From Anseranas semipalmata (taxonomy: Eukaryota; Chordata; Aves; Anseriformes; Anseranatidae), in NCBI GenBank assembly GCA_013399115.1, contig VXAA01002187.1, positions 62,001-126,000 of the forward strand: a stretch of 64,000 nucleotides of DNA, given 5' to 3'. The position numbers were made by a program, and so were the translations under genes. Below, in pieces: positions 12,801-25,050 of the stretch. The number at the start of each line of letters is the position of its first letter. Position 1 is the stretch's first letter. The notes under the pieces were generated by a model. It made no database searches and was not told the DNA's origin. It saw only the letters and a list, made by a program, of their open reading frames with translations.

Positions 12801-15614
12801 TGGGGCAGATTCCTTCCTCTCTTCAAATAGGACTTGGTTTTTACTTTTTTGGATATTGGTTTTCCAGCATTAAGTAAATAATTATGAAGGTTTCTTTCAA
12901 GTGATGTACAGGCCCGTTCTGGTCAGTAAGATCAGAGCTCAGGTTGCAGAGGTCATGGACACAGGTTACATTCCACATTCCATAGGTTAAATCCAATAGC
13001 TAATTGTAAAATTACAGGAAATTACCTTTCCAGTGACACATTATATGCCATGACCTTTCACCAGGGATGTGCTGCCAGCATTTTAATGTGGCTTTCAGAA
13101 AATATGTTCCCTTTTTTCTAGGATTAGCCTCATATTGTACTCCAGATGTGTATTTTGAGAGAAGATAGATGAGGTATTAGTGCATTTGCTTGGCTGGAGT
13201 TTTATTTCTGAAACAAAGTATTTTCTCCTTTCTTTAACCGACAACTGTACATGTGTTGCTTATTGAAGTGCTAGACTGGCTTGCATCTTACTAGACATAA
13301 TATCACTTCTGCAAAAATTCCCAGAGTGTATGGATAGTGAAGTACATTGAGCAGTGAGTGTGCTGGTTTGTGTGGATATGCAACTTTGGCATGGGTATCC
13401 ACTAAGTCCTTCCTAAGATTTTTCTTTTTAAAACCTGCAGTACAGTAAAGATTTGTGTGTTCCAAAACTTAACATTTGGCACTTCTAATATACAGCCACA
13501 AAATAACGTACTTTTATGCAGGATTCAACCCACAAGAAATAACAGTATTAGCATTAGTGAAAAAATCAGCCCACTTCTCTCTTGAAAATTCAAGAAGTCC
13601 TCATCTGCACTGCAAATTACAAGAGAAATTCTAAAGACTAGAATAAATCAGAGAGTACATATGTAAGTCCTACTGATTGCAATGAAAATGCCAGTCTCTT
13701 CCAGAGCAGGATTTATCCGTGTAAAGCCTATCGCTAAAAGTTTTTTGTGCTATTCAAGGACTGCCTCCTCTTGCTGAACTGGCTATGTGTGGACAACATA
13801 TGGAATTTGATGAAGAAAATTGTGAATGCATCTGTAGACAGAAGTGTCCCACAGACTTCCTTCAAAGTAAAGAGAACTGCAGCTGTTATCTGTGTAGGGA
13901 GAGCCAGGAAAGCTGTGCTCAGAAACACAAGATATTTCATGCCGAAACCTGCAGGTGAGTGTTCCTTGTCATTCAGTGCCTATACTGCAAGATCTGAATT
14001 AGCTTGCGTAGATGCTGGAGGTGCAAGTGCTGAATTAGCTAGGAGTGCCACCCAGGATAAAATGCCTTGCTGCAATTATGGAGATAATAATAATAGAGAC
14101 AGTATTTACAATACTGACGTCTTAAAAGGAGTCTAAGGTTTATTTAATTAATGTGTTTAGAGAAATCTGGAAAAGGATGCTATTCAACTACCTAGATTTA
14201 TTATTTCTTCCCTGATCTTAAGGGAATGACTGCTAAAACTGTGCTACACTTGAAATTACTGTGTTACAAAGGGGATTTAGAGTGAGATACTGAGTCTTGC
14301 ACTTGAGCAAGTCAGAACCCAGTTTGTGTTCTTTGTGACAGCTGAATGCAGTCTCATGAACTTCTAGGGACAAAGGTACCCTAAATTAGCATCCACACCA
14401 TGCAGCTCATTCCTTATTAAGTTTGTCTTCAGAGAAAATGATTTGCTAGAACTAATGAAATTTTGTACACATACAAAGCCATCCACTCAGCTCCAATTCC
14501 ACTGAGAACCAGGAAAATTGTTTGGGGGCTGTTACACTCCATGCATTTTCCTAATCCTTTTGTGTAACTAGTTTTGAGGTTTCTCTGGAAAAACTTAGAT
14601 AGAAAATATACTTTTAAAATACTCCTTTCATGCATTAGTTTATATTTAAAATTTCCCTCTCAGAGAGCCCTAGTCACATGTAGAGATCCAAGAGCATGCA
14701 AGAACTCAGTCTGAAAGCTTGTGTGGACAGTCAGAATCCAGTTTCCCTGGGTACATTAGCAGAACTGCAGTTCACCTATGGTCACCTATAGGGTCCATTC
14801 TCATAGACCTCTTAGGTTCATTCATGGAGAGGGCGCTGTGGAAGAAGTAACCTTTGCATCTTTAGACTCAGCTTTGGAAATATGGACAAACACAAAATAG
14901 CTGGCAACAAGTATACAAATAGCTAAAAGAATCAGCAGAGCTGGAAGCGAGCATCAGAGACTTGGTCATTTATGTGTTGCAGATGTGGAAGGATATCAAT
15001 GCAATCATGTGTTTATATGAGTTTAACTTCTAGAAATGACTGTAATCTGGACATAGGACTTTTATGCCAGACTTTTACACCCAGTAGTCCTGGAGGACCA
15101 AAGCCGAAGCATCAAGTGAGCTAAGGTACTTCATAAAATTTGAGGGCAGCTCTGGTCAGCAGTGCTGATGCTCTGGATTTCACTGCTCACAAGAAATGAA
15201 AGGATTACTTAGGCTGACTGTCGATGAACGGACAACAACAAGACATGTTGCTTCAGACAAGAACTGTCAGGCAGCAAAGTCTTTTCTCCCTGTGTTGTAG
15301 GGTGTCAGCACTTTCTCAAAGGTCTTCTACGTGAGAACACTGCAGTGTCTAATGATGAAAAAGTTGGGAAATGTGATATTGAAGAATTATCATATTAAAA
15401 TGCTTCTCTCTTTTTTCTTTTTTTTTTTTTTTCTCCTTCATATTAAAACATTTCTCTCTTTTTGCTTTTTTCTCCCTTATTAAACAGCTGTGAGGACAAA
15501 TGTCCATCCCAACCCAGAACATGCCCAACTGCAAAACCAACGTGTTCCAGGCATTGCCGTTGTCCGAAGGAGAAGAGAGGTTCTCATGGGTCTCAAAGCA
15601 AAGAAAATCCTTGA
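3665..15614 (+). CDS. VEGFD: Vascular endothelial growth factor D, coding exons 2-7 (5' partial)
   Basis: Secreted ligand of the VEGF receptors that drive lymphatic and blood vessel growth (family knowledge). Exons are 3665-3875, 7497-7687, 9804-9952, 11258-11355, 13759-13954 and 15488-15614, all with GT-AG introns. Joined, they give 323 codons plus stop in one frame. With a first exon of about 30 codons, this matches the roughly 354 aa of human VEGFD. Visible parts in order: an N-terminal propeptide with ERSEQQIR and the SLEELLRITHSEDWKLWKCR segment; the VEGF homology domain starting VIDEEWQ with the cystine-knot motif FRCGGCCNEE; and a C-terminal propeptide of Cys-rich CxC repeats ending at KENP-stop. 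Both proprotein cleavage contexts known in the human factor are present: STRFAAAFYD in exon 2 and IIRRSVQ in exon 4. N-glycosylation sequons NTS and NHT are visible in exons 3 and 4. VEGFC is the alternative, but the exon 2 and 3 wording and the PIGA neighbour fit VEGFD. The signal-peptide exon is not in view. Confidence 0.96.
3876..7496 (+). other. VEGFD intron 2; nothing else recognised
   Basis: GT-AG intron of about 3.6 kb. It holds A-rich low-complexity sequence around 6325-6375 and a run of A at about 6699-6710. The two overlapping open frames on opposite strands at about 6950-7415 look like chance. No gene or known repeat family was recognised. Confidence 0.6.
7497..7687 (+). CDS. VEGFD: VEGFD coding exon 3 (cystine-knot core)
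   Basis: This 191-nt exon completes the split Val codon and reads VIDEEWQKTQCVPRETC onward. It carries the VEGF/PDGF family signature FRCGGCCNEE and the sequon NTS, and ends at K-T before a GTAAAT donor. These cysteines form the cystine knot and the dimer contacts in the family. The phase-0 exit matches the phase-0 entry of the next exon. Confidence 0.96.
7688..9803 (+). other. VEGFD intron 3; nothing else recognised
   Basis: GT-AG intron of 2.1 kb ending TTTCATCTAG. It contains short poly-T and poly-A stretches (for example 9111-9120 and 9780-9787) and no recognised gene or repeat family. Confidence 0.6.
9804..9952 (+). CDS. VEGFD: VEGFD coding exon 4 (end of VEGF domain)
   Basis: This 149-nt exon reads LFEISVPLTSVPEPVPIKIA onward and includes NHTGCKCL, the last cysteines of the VEGF homology domain, with the glycosylation sequon NHT. 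It then reads IIRRSVQ, the dibasic site where the C-terminal propeptide is cut in human VEGFD. It ends two bases into a Gly codon at GG|GTAAGT. Confidence 0.95.
9953..11257 (+). other. VEGFD intron 4; nothing else recognised
   Basis: GT-AG intron of 1.3 kb ending in a long T tract and CTTCTAG. A short (CAA)n run lies at about 10952-10968. No gene was recognised. An open frame of 161 codons on the minus strand (10637-11122) has no recognisable domain. Confidence 0.6.
11258..11355 (+). CDS. VEGFD: VEGFD coding exon 5
   Basis: This 98-nt exon reads CPFTNKLCHNGWVWDSDKC and then ECVVDVQHPNRRE. It is the start of the Cys-rich C-terminal propeptide, with a CxC unit (KCECV). It enters in phase 2 and leaves in phase 1, and it matches its neighbours in frame. 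The Trp-Asp-Ser-Asp-Lys-Cys segment is close to the human exon. Confidence 0.94.
11356..13758 (+). other. VEGFD intron 5; nothing else recognised
   Basis: GT-AG intron of 2.4 kb with a 15-base A run near 12151-12166. The acceptor is TATTCAAG after a short pyrimidine stretch. No gene or identifiable mobile element was seen. Confidence 0.6.
13759..13954 (+). CDS. VEGFD: VEGFD coding exon 6
   Basis: This 196-nt exon encodes Cys-rich propeptide repeats: MCGQHMEFDEENCECICRQ, followed by KCPTDFLQSKENCSCYLC and then ESCAQKHKIFHAETC. It has several CxC units typical of VEGFC and VEGFD tails. It leaves in phase 2 (AG|GTGAGT), with the Ser codon completed by exon 7. Confidence 0.95.
13955..15487 (+). 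other. VEGFD intron 6
   Basis: GT-AG intron of 1.5 kb. Its last 100 bases hold a tandemly duplicated pyrimidine-rich unit (15391-15438 and 15439 onward) just before the acceptor TTATTAAACAG. The rest contains no recognised gene or repeat. Confidence 0.6.
15391..15487 (+). repeat. Duplicated pyrimidine-rich unit at the VEGFD exon 7 acceptor
   Basis: The segment starting CATATTAAAA, followed by TTCTCTC and T runs, occurs twice in direct order about 48 bases apart, at 15391 and 15439. The second copy supplies the pyrimidine tract that ends in the AAACAG acceptor. The first copy carries an uninterrupted run of T (about 15421-15432). Confidence 0.75.
15488..15614 (+). CDS. VEGFD: VEGFD terminal coding exon 7
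   Basis: This exon completes a split Ser codon and reads SCEDKCPSQPRTCPTAKPTC, then SRHCRCPKEKR, ending KENP and a TGA stop at 15612-15614. It is Cys-rich, like the human last exon, which also ends with a basic stretch and NP. Confidence 0.95.
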
Positions 15615-16150
15615 CTGAGCTTCCCCAATTCTACAAAAATCCACTGCTTTGCAAAGTAGCTGTCACTGACTTTCAAACAAAAATAAACATGAACATCTTC
15701 CACATTAATGGCAGAAGAATGAATCCAGTTTGCATTTATTTATTAATCACTAACTGCAGGTCAGTCCTCTGGGACATTGATAATTGTTCTCTAAGAGGTA
15801 AAAACAACTGATGAATTTCTGTCTGTGTGGAAGAAAGAGCAGAAAAAGCCAGTTCAATGTTATGCTATGGAAAATGAAGCTGGTATATTGGCAATAGAGT
15901 CACAGTCACCAGCCAGTCTTTCAGAAATTGAGACTAGATAATCTTAGCCTCTGAATCCTTAGCTAATGCAACTCTAGGGTGAAACTTTCTTCAGAAATTC
16001 AGTGTACAGGATTTGGCTTCTAATAGGGTCAGCACTGAGTTATTTGATCTACTGTCCAGCTTTGATTATCATTTTGAGTTTATTGTACAACTACTGTCAG
16101 ATGTGCCATATTTAAGTGTATATAAGAAAATAAATACATCAGTTATTCGA
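15615..16150 (+). other. VEGFD: Probable VEGFD 3' UTR
   Basis: Non-coding sequence after the stop. It has an early AATAAA at 15682-15687 and a second at 16129-16134, the latter followed by T/G-rich sequence (GTGTTTTTGATTTTTC). The second is the better candidate for the main polyA site. No transcript evidence is available. Confidence 0.6.
16129..16134 (+). terminator. Likely polyadenylation signal of VEGFD
   Basis: Canonical AATAAA about 515 bases after the stop codon, with a GT/T-rich element 15-40 bases downstream. The earlier AATAAA at 15682 could be used for a shorter form. Confidence 0.6.
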
Positions 16151-18365
16151 GTGTTTTTGATTTTTCTCTGTTATTTTAAAACTCTGCCAAACAAAAAGAA
16201 AATAAGCAAAAACCCAAAGCCACCTCAAGTACAGCCTTCTTATGTTTGTCCCACTGGGACTGGCTCCTGCCCAGCCACAGGTCTAAAGAAGGTCACTTGG
16301 TCCAATAATTTCAGTAAGGAAGAATCATTTTTCCCACGTCTGCCTGACAGACATGTGTGATTTATTTGTTTGTTCCTGGTGTAGTGTGTTAATCTCCCTA
16401 AGGGGATAACAGCCACACTAGTACTAACTGTTCAGCAATTTTCTAAAGGAAAAGAGTTTTGCTTTTAGCTTACCATGCCATGAAAATATGTCCTTTGCAC
16501 TGAAATTCTTTTCACCAGTGTGAGGCCTGAATAACAGTGTTTTAACCAAATCAAGTACAAGGACAACATTATTTTCTGAGCCACTGAAGTCTGGTCTGAG
16601 TCAGTCTAGAGAAAATATTGTAAGCAGCAATCTTGAACTGGAAGTAATGGTCTTGAAGACTGACTCATTTTTTTCTGCTTTGCTGAATTCTCCAATTCTA
16701 TACTGCATTGTGAATGGAGGGAACAGAGGAAATGAAACAACTGCAACAGAGACGGAAAGGTTAATACAACATGTGGAATCGAAAATGGCTTTCTGATGTG
16801 CATCTCAGAGGTTTTTTTGTATTTTTTATAGGGGAAAAAATATATTTCTTTAAAATAAAATCAGAACTCAATCCTATAAGAATCCTATTAAGCCACCTCC
16901 TTGTCTGCACTGGGCTCCCCTGCTGAGGGGTTTCCTCCAGAGCACAGGCCATGTGCACTGTCCTGCACACCACGTGAATGAGAAGGAGAACGGGAACCCA
17001 GTGCAAAACAAGGTGAGCCAGACAGGCAGTAGAAGCACACCATTACACTACCCTCACTCCACTGAGAGGCCCTAAATTCAGACATATATTCATGTTGGGT
17101 GAAGTCTCTGAGCTATGTGAAGGTCCTTAAAAGGAACGAACACTTTTCATCTCACCTGTAGTTGGGGGTACCCCGGCCTCCTGGTTGGATTAATGATGGG
17201 CTACACCGTTAGCACATTCCTCAGAAAGCCAAGGAGCTGCAGAGGCATGATGCTTTGCAAGCCCAGGCACCTCATGCTGAACCAGACACTTAACTGATGG
17301 CACTAGTGGCATGTGGAGTAAAAATACACCTTTGCCTGAAACTATACATCAGTGTTTGTACAGCTGAATTCTTCTTAAGCGTCAAGAAAGCTAACATATA
17401 TTCCTTTACTACAACCACATTGCCCATGGGCAGTACTTTATAGTGTCATTTAACAATGCAACAATTGGAAAATGAATGGTTTTCCACAGGCTAGATCTGA
17501 CTGGAGACCTGCTAGACTCATGAATAAATAATTCCTGAAGTCAATAGAGCTGTACTGACATAAAAAGACAGGATGAGAAGATGCCCTCTGGGTGTGCAGG
17601 GGTCTGACTTTGAGTGACACGTGGAAAGAGTTTAAGCTTTTGCATTTCCTAGCTTGTCTTACATTGAAATTTAGCAGTTGGAACCCTGTATTAATTATGT
17701 CTGAGTCTTGCCAATGCTGATCTGTAGAGGTTTCCTCAGCTTTCTGATCTGCCCAGTGAATGCTTCAATTTTTTAACAAAAGAGAACCGCTCCAACCTGA
17801 TAGACAAATAAGTCTGCTCCAGCTCCAGAAGGCTCTTAGATATAGCAGTCACGAAGGAGCTGAAAACCATGTTTGAAAGCTTTTCTTAGTGAGGCAGAGA
17901 GGGATTTGGACATGAGCCATCCAACCCCCAGGACAGTGCAATAGCCATTTGGCCACTGAGGCTGGAAAGATCCCATCACTGACCACCATTGTGAACCCTG
18001 CTCTGAGGTTTTCTCACCTTCCTAGGCCACTGTGAAACAGACCTGTGCCTGGAGGTCCCACTTGGGACTGAAGATCCTAATGGGAAGGAGTGAGATGTTG
18101 CTGTGTCCACAGGCTTCGTTCAGCCTAAGCCTCTCAGTGATTTTAACCCTTAACCTCAAAATTTTGTGATTAACTCTTTTGGATCACTTTGTGAAATGCT
18201 TAGGTAAATATTTTTGGTGGAAACTTGTGCAAATGAGAGAAAATGTGTGGTCATACTTTGCAGAGGCTTACAAATATACCTCTTTGACCAAACAGGATTG
18301 TCAGCTCTGGTGCACAAAGTTAACACTCATACCCAAACCTCTGCAGGATAACAGACTTGGGGATG

Positions 18366-18392
18366 CGCGCGTGTGTGTGTGTGTGTGTATGT
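18366..18392. repeat. (GT)n microsatellite
   Basis: Dinucleotide run beginning GCGCGTGTGTGT and ending GTATGTG. Confidence 0.9.
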
Positions 18393-21300
18393 GCACCTTC
18401 ATCACACCTTGCCTCTTTCCCCCCTGGTGCAGCACAGGACCACACACAGCTCTTCCTTTTCCACTAACCTGTCCATTAATCTGTCAGCCAGCTGCCTCTG
18501 GCCCTCCAGGTCACAAAATAAGGCCGAGGTGAGCACAGACACTCTGCCAGGACTGGCAGGGGAAGGGGATGCCTCTTGCCGGTGTCCCATGGCCAAGGAC
18601 ACCACACACACCGGGACAGCACTGCAGCCCCGCAGCCCTCCCCTGCAACTCTGTAGGATGGATGCAACCCCTCTCACTTCACCTAATCTACGGCACTGTG
18701 CTGGGTGGCATAGCAGAGGCGCCCCAGGGCTCTGAATTAGCCAGGTTCACACTTAGAACATGAAAATACCTTGCTCTAACCCTACAAGTTAATGGCTTGG
18801 AGTATGAGCATTGGCCATTCTTCCCCTCCCATTGGCTTTTGCATAAGGAAGGACTGAGAAAGGCACTTCCATCTTCTGAAGCCTTGACCCATCTACTTTT
18901 TGGACTGTGACAGTTCACTACCATGTTGGCAGCATGGGGATCTTACAGCTTATTTCTATTACAATAAATTTCCATCCTGACAGATCACCTGCTGTAAGAC
19001 TCTGTGCCAGTCTCTGCATTGCTGAGTGCTGCACTTTCCCGTCCTGCTCTCCTGTATGATGAGAAAATAACCAGAGCTAGAGCACGTACTGGCTATTTAT
19101 AACATTCACTCAAATACTATGTGGAAAAGCTCAAGAGTTTAAGCATAATGTTGTGAATACTAGTGCTGCATGATGATCATCGTTGTCACAGCCCAAAGGA
19201 GATCCGGATGTTGCTAATACCGTGGCACGGGCTGTAAATCCTTTGAATGGAAAACTATGACTAAAAGGAGGCTGTGGGTGGAGATGGAAACACAAGCAGA
19301 TAATTAGAATTTGATGAGGATTTATAAGAACTTATACTGTTATTTGATTTGAGAAATTTTGGAGTCAATCCATTTCAAAATATTCAATAAACTTAAAAAT
19401 AGAAATGTTTTTTGCTATCTTTCATATCAATACATCAGAATTTAATAACAGAGATTTAATAAAACAATTCAGAAGACTTAAATGGGGTATGTAAAATTCA
19501 TGGCAGATCTGGTTTTTGACTGATGTCATTAGCTTTTAACCTATGACTAAATGACCTTCTCAGAGGGAAGGTTATTGAACAGAGGAACGTTCTGTTTGAA
19601 GTTTGAAATGACTTTTATTACTGTGTTCAGCATGACTTGCTTTTTAAACATATGGACATGATTTATAGGTTTCATAGCCAGAATAATAATGTTAAAATTT
19701 CCTGTTATGGTGTGTCTTAATTTTTATATAATGACAGATGTCTTTAATGCAACATTTGCATTATGGCTTCTACATATTCATGTATATAATAGGAATGAGA
19801 CTACTTAAATAATAATGGTTAATTTTGAATAAAATGTGCAAAAGTTTCTAAAAACATCAGGTTTTGTGTGTAGCTAGCTTTTAAACGTGCTTGTGCTTTT
19901 TGTTGGGAGGGGATGGGGAAAAGACTGAATGACCAAAATATTTCCATTGCATTTGAAAGGGTCAGGAAATCTTTATCTACTTGTAAAGACTGTACTTGAC
20001 TTCTAGAAGGACAGAGGTACATGTGAACACACAAAACGCTGGTGACACTGAAGAAACTCTAGCAAATCTTGAATGCACTGCTCCCATTTACTTCAGAAGC
20101 TGTCATATGTCATGTACTGTGACACTGCTTATAGCAAGAATTATTCATAGGAAGCTTGACACACCATATAGAAATCCTGTCATACTTACATACATTGCAA
20201 ACATATACATTTATATGTATCATTAGGGCATCAAGTCCATCTAACTGTTAAGGTCCTTTCCTGTTTTCCAGCCATTCTTCCCACGTGGGTGCCCTTACTC
20301 ATCATGTGGCTCTCTAGCACGTCCCCTGTCTGCACATTTTGTGCAGAAAAAAAATATGAACATGTTTTTTGCTTTGGTGTACAATTGCAAGCCGAAAGTT
20401 ATGCTATTTAAATCAATAGTTACTTTGTTTTACAGTAGTGTAAAGAAAGGAAAAGGAAATCCAGAAAACAAAAGAAAACAAGATTTGTGGAAGCTCCTTC
20501 AGCTGCCAGTTTCATTTATATTTGCTAAATAACTAATAAATGCTTTTTGATGTCAAAATATGAAAGAAGCTGTCACCTTCTAATTTTGGACTCATGGAAT
20601 GAATAAGCCTCTGTGGAAGTACGAGGTGGTTACCAGGACAAGTGAATCTATGTTCTCATTTATTACACTCTACATTAAAAAAACAAACAAATCAGGGGTT
20701 ATAAATGGTGTACTGCCATTCCTTTTACTTCTGTCAGACTCCTACATCAGCAGTTACTCAAAACTTCAATAAAAACTTTTCACTGCAGGAGGGAGAAAGT
20801 CTGTTTTAAATTAACTTAAAAGCAGACTGCTCCTTTAGCCAGTAAAGCAAAATGAGTACATAAAAAGATGCTGTTGGGACTTGGTCTATATTTTGACTTC
20901 TATGCCATTAACACCCTTCTTTGTTTTCACTTTTATCATAGTTTACAATACCATTCAATGTGAAAGGTCCTCCCAGGTTGACAGCATTGAGGATTCATGA
21001 CTTAGTGTGAACTATTCCACATCTTAAACATCAAAAGCTGCCTTTAGCACATTTATGGCTGAATAATCAATAATTTTATCCTCGTCTGCATTAGTATATG
21101 CTATATATTTAAAAATATAACAACTATATCAAAAATATCAGGTTATTGAGTATAATTACAAATTAAGTGTCAAGAAGGTAAAAGAGTAGGAAGCATTTCA
21201 GCTAGTCTTCTACCCTACTTGTTTTGCAAAGTGGCGTTTTTAATTGGTGAGGACTGAATTAAGGACATGTACCTTAATTTCACAGATTCAGCTGAAACCG

Positions 21301-24300
21301 ATGCAAGATAACCAGACTAACCCATCACACTCTGTCAGGTGACTCAATGGTAAAGTATTTATCCAGAACTTTCCCTTGACCCCTGATCTGGCTGTCTAAG
21401 CACACTCATGTGCCTCCTTTGTTCTTCTTTCTTTCTTGGAAAAGCTTTTCTTATTCCTTATGAATAGACTAACTGTTCAGATTTGTGTTTCAATTCTCAA
21501 ATGTGGTTGCATACTCATTATTTAGCTTCACTGTCAAGAATAAAACAAACAATACAAGTCATGAAACACAAGGAGAAGCTCAACATATTCACAGGAACTA
21601 TGCAACACTTCTTATCAATACTGCCTCTATGATAAACTGCAATATTTTCCTGTAACTCAAGTACATAGCCATATCATGAAAATCCCCTTAAAGTCAGCTG
21701 GTCTCTCTCTGATCTGGCATTTTCCTGGGCATACCATTTTAAAACCACCCACAGCTTACTCCTAATGATTTCATAGCTAATAATTGCTTATCCTCTCCCC
21801 CTGTCCCCTGAAGGGCAATCACCTTATCACCTTGCTCTGCTCCATGTTAATTAAATTATACTCACAGCAATTGTTTCTAACCTGCAGAAAGTCTGAAACC
21901 TGTGGCTTCCATTTCAAACCTCAAGATGAGTTTGTGTGCCTGAAAGCATCTCAGAGATTTGCCCACTCTAGCAGTCAAATAAAAATTACTGCTTCCTCCA
22001 GAGACTTTGCCTTGTTTTTATCTTTAGATATGCAAGGCTAAACTACTGCTATCAACTTAAAGAAATACTTCTTTCATTTGACGGATTTTAACGTATATGT
22101 ACAATGAATTATGCTTGCTTTACAGCTTAAGGCCAGATACAAACTACTGAAATATGGTTGTTGGTTTTTTTTTTCTGTTGTTGTTGTTTGATTCTTTTAA
22201 TAAGAAGCTCAGTTTTCTTTTAATTCAAACTGTATGGAAAGCAAAGGCCAGTACTACAATAATGGGTACCATAAACACAAAGAACAGTGCTGATAACATT
22301 CTGGAGCATATGTATGGTAGGAGCATTAGTAGTTAGGATATAAAACATACCACATGCAGGTTCTTCAGCTTTGTACAGAGAATATTTTGCATCCTCACCA
22401 GGACCAATATTTTAAGTTTCCAATAGCTCCATCTGCTGTTGTCACTGCCCTTTTTTTTTCTTCCACTAAGTCCTTACACTTGTTTAACTTTCAATTATAC
22501 CCATTTTGTTAGCATTTTAATATTTGAACCATCTGAGAGTTCTGGCACTTTATCTTCTATTGACTCTTTGACAACAAATTTCCAGGATTTTTTAATGAGT
22601 TTGTCAAGTCCTGTCTTAAAGGTACAAACAGAAGATGTGTAAGACAGGCCTTCCCTTCTACCACAGCTGATGTGCAAATGCTAAAGCACTTAGAAGTGGC
22701 CTCAAGGCTGCAGAAATAGAAACTCAGATCTGCAATTAAATAGACTGTAAAGTTTAGCAAAACTAGTAAGAAAAGTAAAACCAAGTTCAGTCTGGTCAAC
22801 AGATTGTGGCTTCATAACAATTGATACCAGATCTGTGTGTTACTGTATCATATTTGATCCAGATCGGACACTGGCGCATGACTGCATTTCTGTCACATTA
22901 GTCAGATTACTCGTCAGGGAGTTGATGCCAGTTGTATGCTGGCTGCAGGACAGATATCCATAAGGTCTGCCAGTACAAAGCTAACCCACATTTCTGACTG
23001 ATTTGAACTGTCAGGGAGAGCCCAGTCATCACTTTGCATTGTTTGCCCAGGCATTTTTTCTGTCCCAGATGCGGAGCCCTTAAGCTGGATCGCTGGCTCA
23101 GTTGAAAAGGCAGAAGACAGCCGGCAACCCAGATCCCTTTCCAAGGCTTGCTCCTGCTAGGGTCGAGGAAGGGCTCTGAGACCAGGCGCTCACTGAAATG
23201 GTCCCTGAATGGAAGTGGTGAAGGGTCGTGTAAAAGAGGATTAGCCACAGCTACTGTCATGCACTGTGAGCGACAGTCTGGTGCTGGTATGGACAGAGAC
23301 GTGACCTGTGTGTAAGCTCAGGGGACTGGAAGCCACTCCTGCGTATATGCACCCTGACTGCTCCCAAGCCCTCACACTCTTCTCCATCATCACTGTCCTG
23401 ATTTGAGTGGGAAGTGGACCTGGGCTCTTGGATGGGAGAGAGTTAAAGTGCACAGAGGGTGTGAGAGATCAAGACCTCGGGACGTGCCTTAGGAGCACAG
23501 GGTGGATACAGATGTGAGACCTAACAGACACACGGAGCTGCTGATCAACTTCTCACTTCTATTAGCAAATTCACCTGCCTTAGATATCGTGCTTGGAAGG
23601 CAGATGTGCCTGCAAACTGGAAAGAAAACTTCCTGCGCTATGAGCAGAGAACTGTTCCATGTTGTGGGATTTCTTTTCCAGGAGCACTATTGCTCCCTTG
23701 CCATAGTATCAGGCTCTGGAGCAGTGCAGTTCTTTTGCGAACTACTCTGTGAACAACTGATTGTCTGTTCTTGCCAATTACTAATGTTTTGAAATAATAA
23801 ACTGCATACTTTAGGCACATTAAGTATAAACAAATGTGTTAATTTAATGCACCGGCTTACTACACAAAGCAAAGGCACTCCACCAAACTGATAGCTTGTG
23901 CTCAAGAAAGACATTCAATAGAAGCAATGCTGTATGTCAGGCTGGGGGCAGAGTAACAAGCTCAGCGTGAGAGGAGGCTGAGAGGGAGATGATGTAGCGT
24001 GGTGCCTGGCGAAAAGTTCTCCTGCGTTTTTAAGAACACTGAAGCGATCTCCTTGAGGCAAGGCGACATCTGCTACCAGAACAACGCCACAGGAGTCTCT
24101 TTAAGTCTCCTCCATCATCTCTCTACGTGAACTCAACGCATGAGGATGCTCTAGGCAGCATTCAAGGACCGGGCTTGGAAGCAGTAATTACTCGGCTGTC
24201 ACTGTTTTTTACTGTCTACTGTCAACATCTTTACTCTCTACTTTACATATTCCACAGTCTTATTCTGACCTTGTTTGTACTTTAAATGAGGGAGTGAATG

Positions 24301-24689
24301 CATCGAGTTCAGACATTTAGAAAAGAACCAAATCTGATTCCCTCTTCAGCTGTTGGTCCTTTCACAGCAGCTCAAACTCAGTTCAAGGCAGGATAGACTC
24401 TGAATATGCCCAGGATCAATGACAATTTTATGAATAAACAATACAGCAACCCAGCCAGTGAAAAGCGTGTAGTACCCCATCCTCGTGAAACAGTTGTGGA
24501 CAGAAAATTTAGCAGTATCTTTGCCAACTTTGCAGTAGCAAAGATGTCTATCCTTTGCATCACAGTTCTTCCCGAACTCGCTGGTAGACAATTTTTTGAG
24601 GATCATTTGAATATGACAATGGGAGGAACTTTCTGGTACAGGGTGACAGAATTGGACTGATGATATGACACTAAACATAACTAGACATG

Positions 24690-25050
24690 TTTAACGTAGA
24701 ACAGGGATGTCAGAACATCAAGTTAACATGAAAGATCAAGAGGCAGGAAAGCTTCACCATAATACTTTTCCTGACCTCCTTCAGAAAGACATTCCAGAGT
24801 TTACGGCCAACTGCTGAGAAAGCACTGAATCCTCTCCAAAGTTCAGATAAATAGAGGGCCAAAAAAAAAATCATAGCTATCCCATGGCATAAAAGGAGGC
24901 TTCTGAGATGAAGTGGGTGTATCCTGTGGAAGGTTTTGTAGGGGTGCCAGTATTTCGGATTTGCACAGTGGTCAGCATCGGCTTATGGGCCACATCAAAT
25001 TCCATTTCTTTTGCTGATGAAAGAAGCTGCTGGGTTGTACACTAGTTATG
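24690..25050. repeat. Possible degraded interspersed repeat
   Basis: The wording of this segment, for example the part around CTGCTGAGAAAGCACTGAAT at 24812-24831, reads to me like an old dispersed amniote repeat rather than unique sequence. I cannot name a family and cannot see termini or target duplications. Treat this as a weak impression; a repeat-library search would decide it. Confidence 0.25.

Noticed and set aside
22907..23260. 117-codon minus-strand open frame between VEGFD and PIGA
   Set aside because: No recognisable domain, no splice context and no start context. An overlapping frame on the same strand is equally open.
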